Positions 62,375-64,000 of a stretch of DNA of 64,000 nt are shown piece by piece. Position numbers and translations under genes: made by a program. Origin of the DNA: Marinirhabdus sp050859505. GTDB taxonomy: Bacteria; Bacteroidota; Bacteroidia; Flavobacteriales; Flavobacteriaceae. Below the pieces are notes generated by a model, which worked only from the letters and a program-made list of their open reading frames with translations, was not told the DNA's origin and did not search any database. The stretch covers positions 1,240,001 through 1,304,000 of the forward strand of contig NZ_CP193934.1 of NCBI RefSeq assembly GCF_050859505.1, in the 5' to 3' direction. The number at the start of each line of letters is the position of its first letter. Positions within the stretch are counted from its first letter, which is position 1.

Positions 62375-64000
62375 TTAAACAGCCTTTATTTTAATCTGGT
62401 TTTGAATATCTCTAACCAGTAAGTTTTTTGCGATCGTGTTCCTAAATGTAGCAACGTCGTAAGGTTTTACAATAATATCGTTCATTCCACATTCAAAAAT
62501 ACGGTACCGTATTTCGTCAACTTCAACAGCGGTAAGCGCTATTATAGGTATGGTCGTATTAAAGGTTCTAATTTCCTGAGTGGCATCAATGCCATTTTTA
62601 AGAGGCATATGAATGTCCATTAGAACTAAATCATAGTCGTTTTCTTTAATCATTATAATGGCTTCTTCTCCATTTTCGGCAATCTCACAATGTACGCCTT
62701 CCTTTTCCAATATTTTTCTGGTAACCATTTGGTTAATATGGTTATCCTCAACAATTAAGATGGATTTATTAGATAATTTTGAAGTATCCACAATTGGTGC
62801 GGGATTCTGCGCTTTGTCTTGTTGGAGTACGTCAAATAATAAATTAAAACTAAAAGTACTACCCTTACCCAGCTGGCTTTGTACCGTAATAGTACTATTT
62901 GCCTGCTCTAAAAGTTTCTTTACAATAGGAAGGCCAAGTCCAGATCCCTGAAAATCCCGATTACTGGATTCTATTTGCGAAAACTCGTCAAAAATGCTTT
63001 CTAGTTGATTTTTTGCAATACCAGAGCCAGTATCTTTAACGGTAAAAGTAATTAATACGGTTTTTTCACTAGCGTTGGAAATAGTAGCAAGTATTTGTAT
63101 GGTTCCGCTTTCCGTAAACTTACAGGCATTACCAATTAAATTCATGAGGACTTGGGAAAGGCGAACAGAGCTACCTTTTAATAATTGTGGAATATCGTCT
63201 GCAATGTGTACGTCAATTTCATTCCGGTGTTGCACACACATATAATCAAATGACGAAACTATGGTTTCAATTAACTCACGTAGATTAAAGGCCACAGCAT
63301 CATCGTTAAAAGTATTGCTTTCCAACTTGTTCATTTGCAGCACGTCATTAATAAGTGCGAGTAAATAATCTGCCGAAAACTTGAGCGCTTTTAAGTCTTT
63401 TTCGTGTTTTTTTAACTCTTTATTCTCCAGTAAAATAGTGCTTAAGCCAATAACTCCATAGAGTGGTGTTCGCAATTCGTGACTTACCGTAGAGAAAAAC
63501 TTAGCTTTTTCTTTGGTGAGCTTGTCACTTTTTTCTTTGGCTAGTAAGTATTCTTTATTTTTTATCTGAAGTTTTTTTACCAATTGTTTTCTTCGGCGGT
63601 AGGCATACCATAAATAGAGTACCCCCAAGAGACCAATTCCCGAAACAATCCATAAAATGGTATTGGTTCGGCTTTTGGTAAGCATGAGTTCTGCCTGTAA
63701 TTTATTTTTTAAGCGAGCGTCTTCGGCAGTCTTTTGGTATTCGGAAATTTGAAACTTTGAGGAAGCACTTCCAAATGCAGCAGATTTTGCGATCTCCAGG
63801 TTTTTTAATAAAGACTCTTCGTATTTTTTTCGAATTTCATAGGCATCCTTAAATCTATTGGTGCTAAATAAAACACCACTATAGCCCTCGTAGGCATCTT
63901 GTAACTCCGAAGGTAACTCATTAGCCACAGCAATTTCTATGGCTTCTAAGTAGGCTTTTTCAGCTTTGACAAACTCACCTTTCTGAGCGTAAAACCTTGC
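62375..64000 (-). CDS. Hybrid histidine kinase with TPR region (N-terminus outside window)
   Basis: The frame is open to the window edge. The GTG at 63928 is internal, and residues before it continue a TPR pattern (AEKAYLEAIEIA). From the edge: TPR repeats, one membrane helix (TILWIVSGIGLLGVLYLWYAY), a coiled linker, HisKA with FSTVSHELRTPLYG (phospho-His), HATPase with LMNLIGNACKF, DTGSGIA and GSGLGLPI, and a C-terminal receiver with ILIVEDNHIN and LVLMDIHMP (phospho-Asp). There is no DNA-binding output, so it probably passes phosphate to another protein. Ligand unknown. It is convergent with sdhCAB. Confidence 0.92.
   Translation of the reverse strand, partial: ARFYAQKGEFVKAEKAYLEAIEIAVANELPSELQDAYEGYSGVLFSTNRFKDAYEIRKKYEESLLKNLEIAKSAAFGSASSKFQISEYQKTAEDARLKNKLQAELMLTKSRTNTILWIVSGIGLLGVLYLWYAYRRRKQLVKKLQIKNKEYLLAKEKSDKLTKEKAKFFSTVSHELRTPLYGVIGLSTILLENKELKKHEKDLKALKFSADYLLALINDVLQMNKLESNTFNDDAVAFNLRELIETIVSSFDYMCVQHRNEIDVHIADDIPQLLKGSSVRLSQVLMNLIGNACKFTESGTIQILATISNASEKTVLITFTVKDTGSGIAKNQLESIFDEFSQIESSNRDFQGSGLGLPIVKKLLEQANSTITVQSQLGKGSTFSFNLLFDVLQQDKAQNPAPIVDTSKLSNKSILIVEDNHINQMVTRKILEKEGVHCEIAENGEEAIIMIKENDYDLVLMDIHMPLKNGIDATQEIRTFNTTIPIIALTAVEVDEIRYRIFECGMNDIIVKPYDVATFRNTIAKNLLVRDIQNQIKIKAV

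Noticed and set aside
63928..63930. GTG as the start of the hybrid kinase
   Set aside because: The frame continues to the window edge with TPR-like sequence and no stop, so the true start lies outside.

Overview
This window is chromosomal DNA from a marine-type member of the Flavobacteriaceae (Bacteroidota). The evidence is a type IX secretion (T9SS) PorP/PorE-like pair, secreted proteins ending in T9SS sorting domains, a menaquinone-type sdhCAB, DUF3078 and DUF2480 families, weak ribosome-binding sites, and promoters of the Bacteroidota form (TTG or TTTG, about 20 nt, TAnnTTTG). The PETase-like esterase with a T9SS tail recalls enzymes described from Aequorivita. That genus is an inference, not something I could prove.

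Layout. 1-9728 (minus strand): a translation block rplM-rpsI-rpsB-tsf, then pyrH and frr; pyruvate carboxylase; and an unnamed protein with kinase-like motifs. 9914-17547: an LD-carboxypeptidase and a YraN-like nuclease (plus), an XRE/membrane regulator and mfd (minus), a DoxX protein and a disulfide oxidoreductase (plus). 17534-17983: a tandem array of about 150-bp structured repeats. 18034-24112 (minus): class V aminotransferase, TspO-like membrane protein, PETase-like polyester hydrolase, polA. 24229-28777: a cyanophycin locus (isoaspartyl peptidase, cyanophycinase, cyanophycin synthetase). 29102-31936: T9SS-type OmpA/PD40 protein and PorP. 32163-36237: EEP phosphohydrolase, hflX, DUF3078, DUF2480. 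36441-43638 (minus): a complete suf operon carrying two extra lipoprotein genes. 43786-47056 (minus): a MauG-type di-haem protein, MbnP and a repeat lipoprotein. 47318-49234: a choice-of-anchor B protein with a decayed relative upstream. 49990-58130: thiL, a small zinc-ribbon-like protein, alpha/beta hydrolase, brnQ, Xaa-Pro aminopeptidase and a BNR-repeat exoprotein. 58290-62214: sdhCAB, interrupted by a four-helix-bundle element with inverted-repeat ends. 62375-64000: a hybrid histidine kinase running off the edge.

Most of the window is conserved housekeeping DNA. The unusual parts are the PETase-like enzyme, the inverted-repeat-bounded four-helix element between sdhA and sdhB, the tandem repeat whose stem changes sequence while staying paired, and dispersed palindromic repeats that have entered the reading frames of mfd and polA. 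I saw no tRNA, rRNA, CRISPR array, prophage or transposase.
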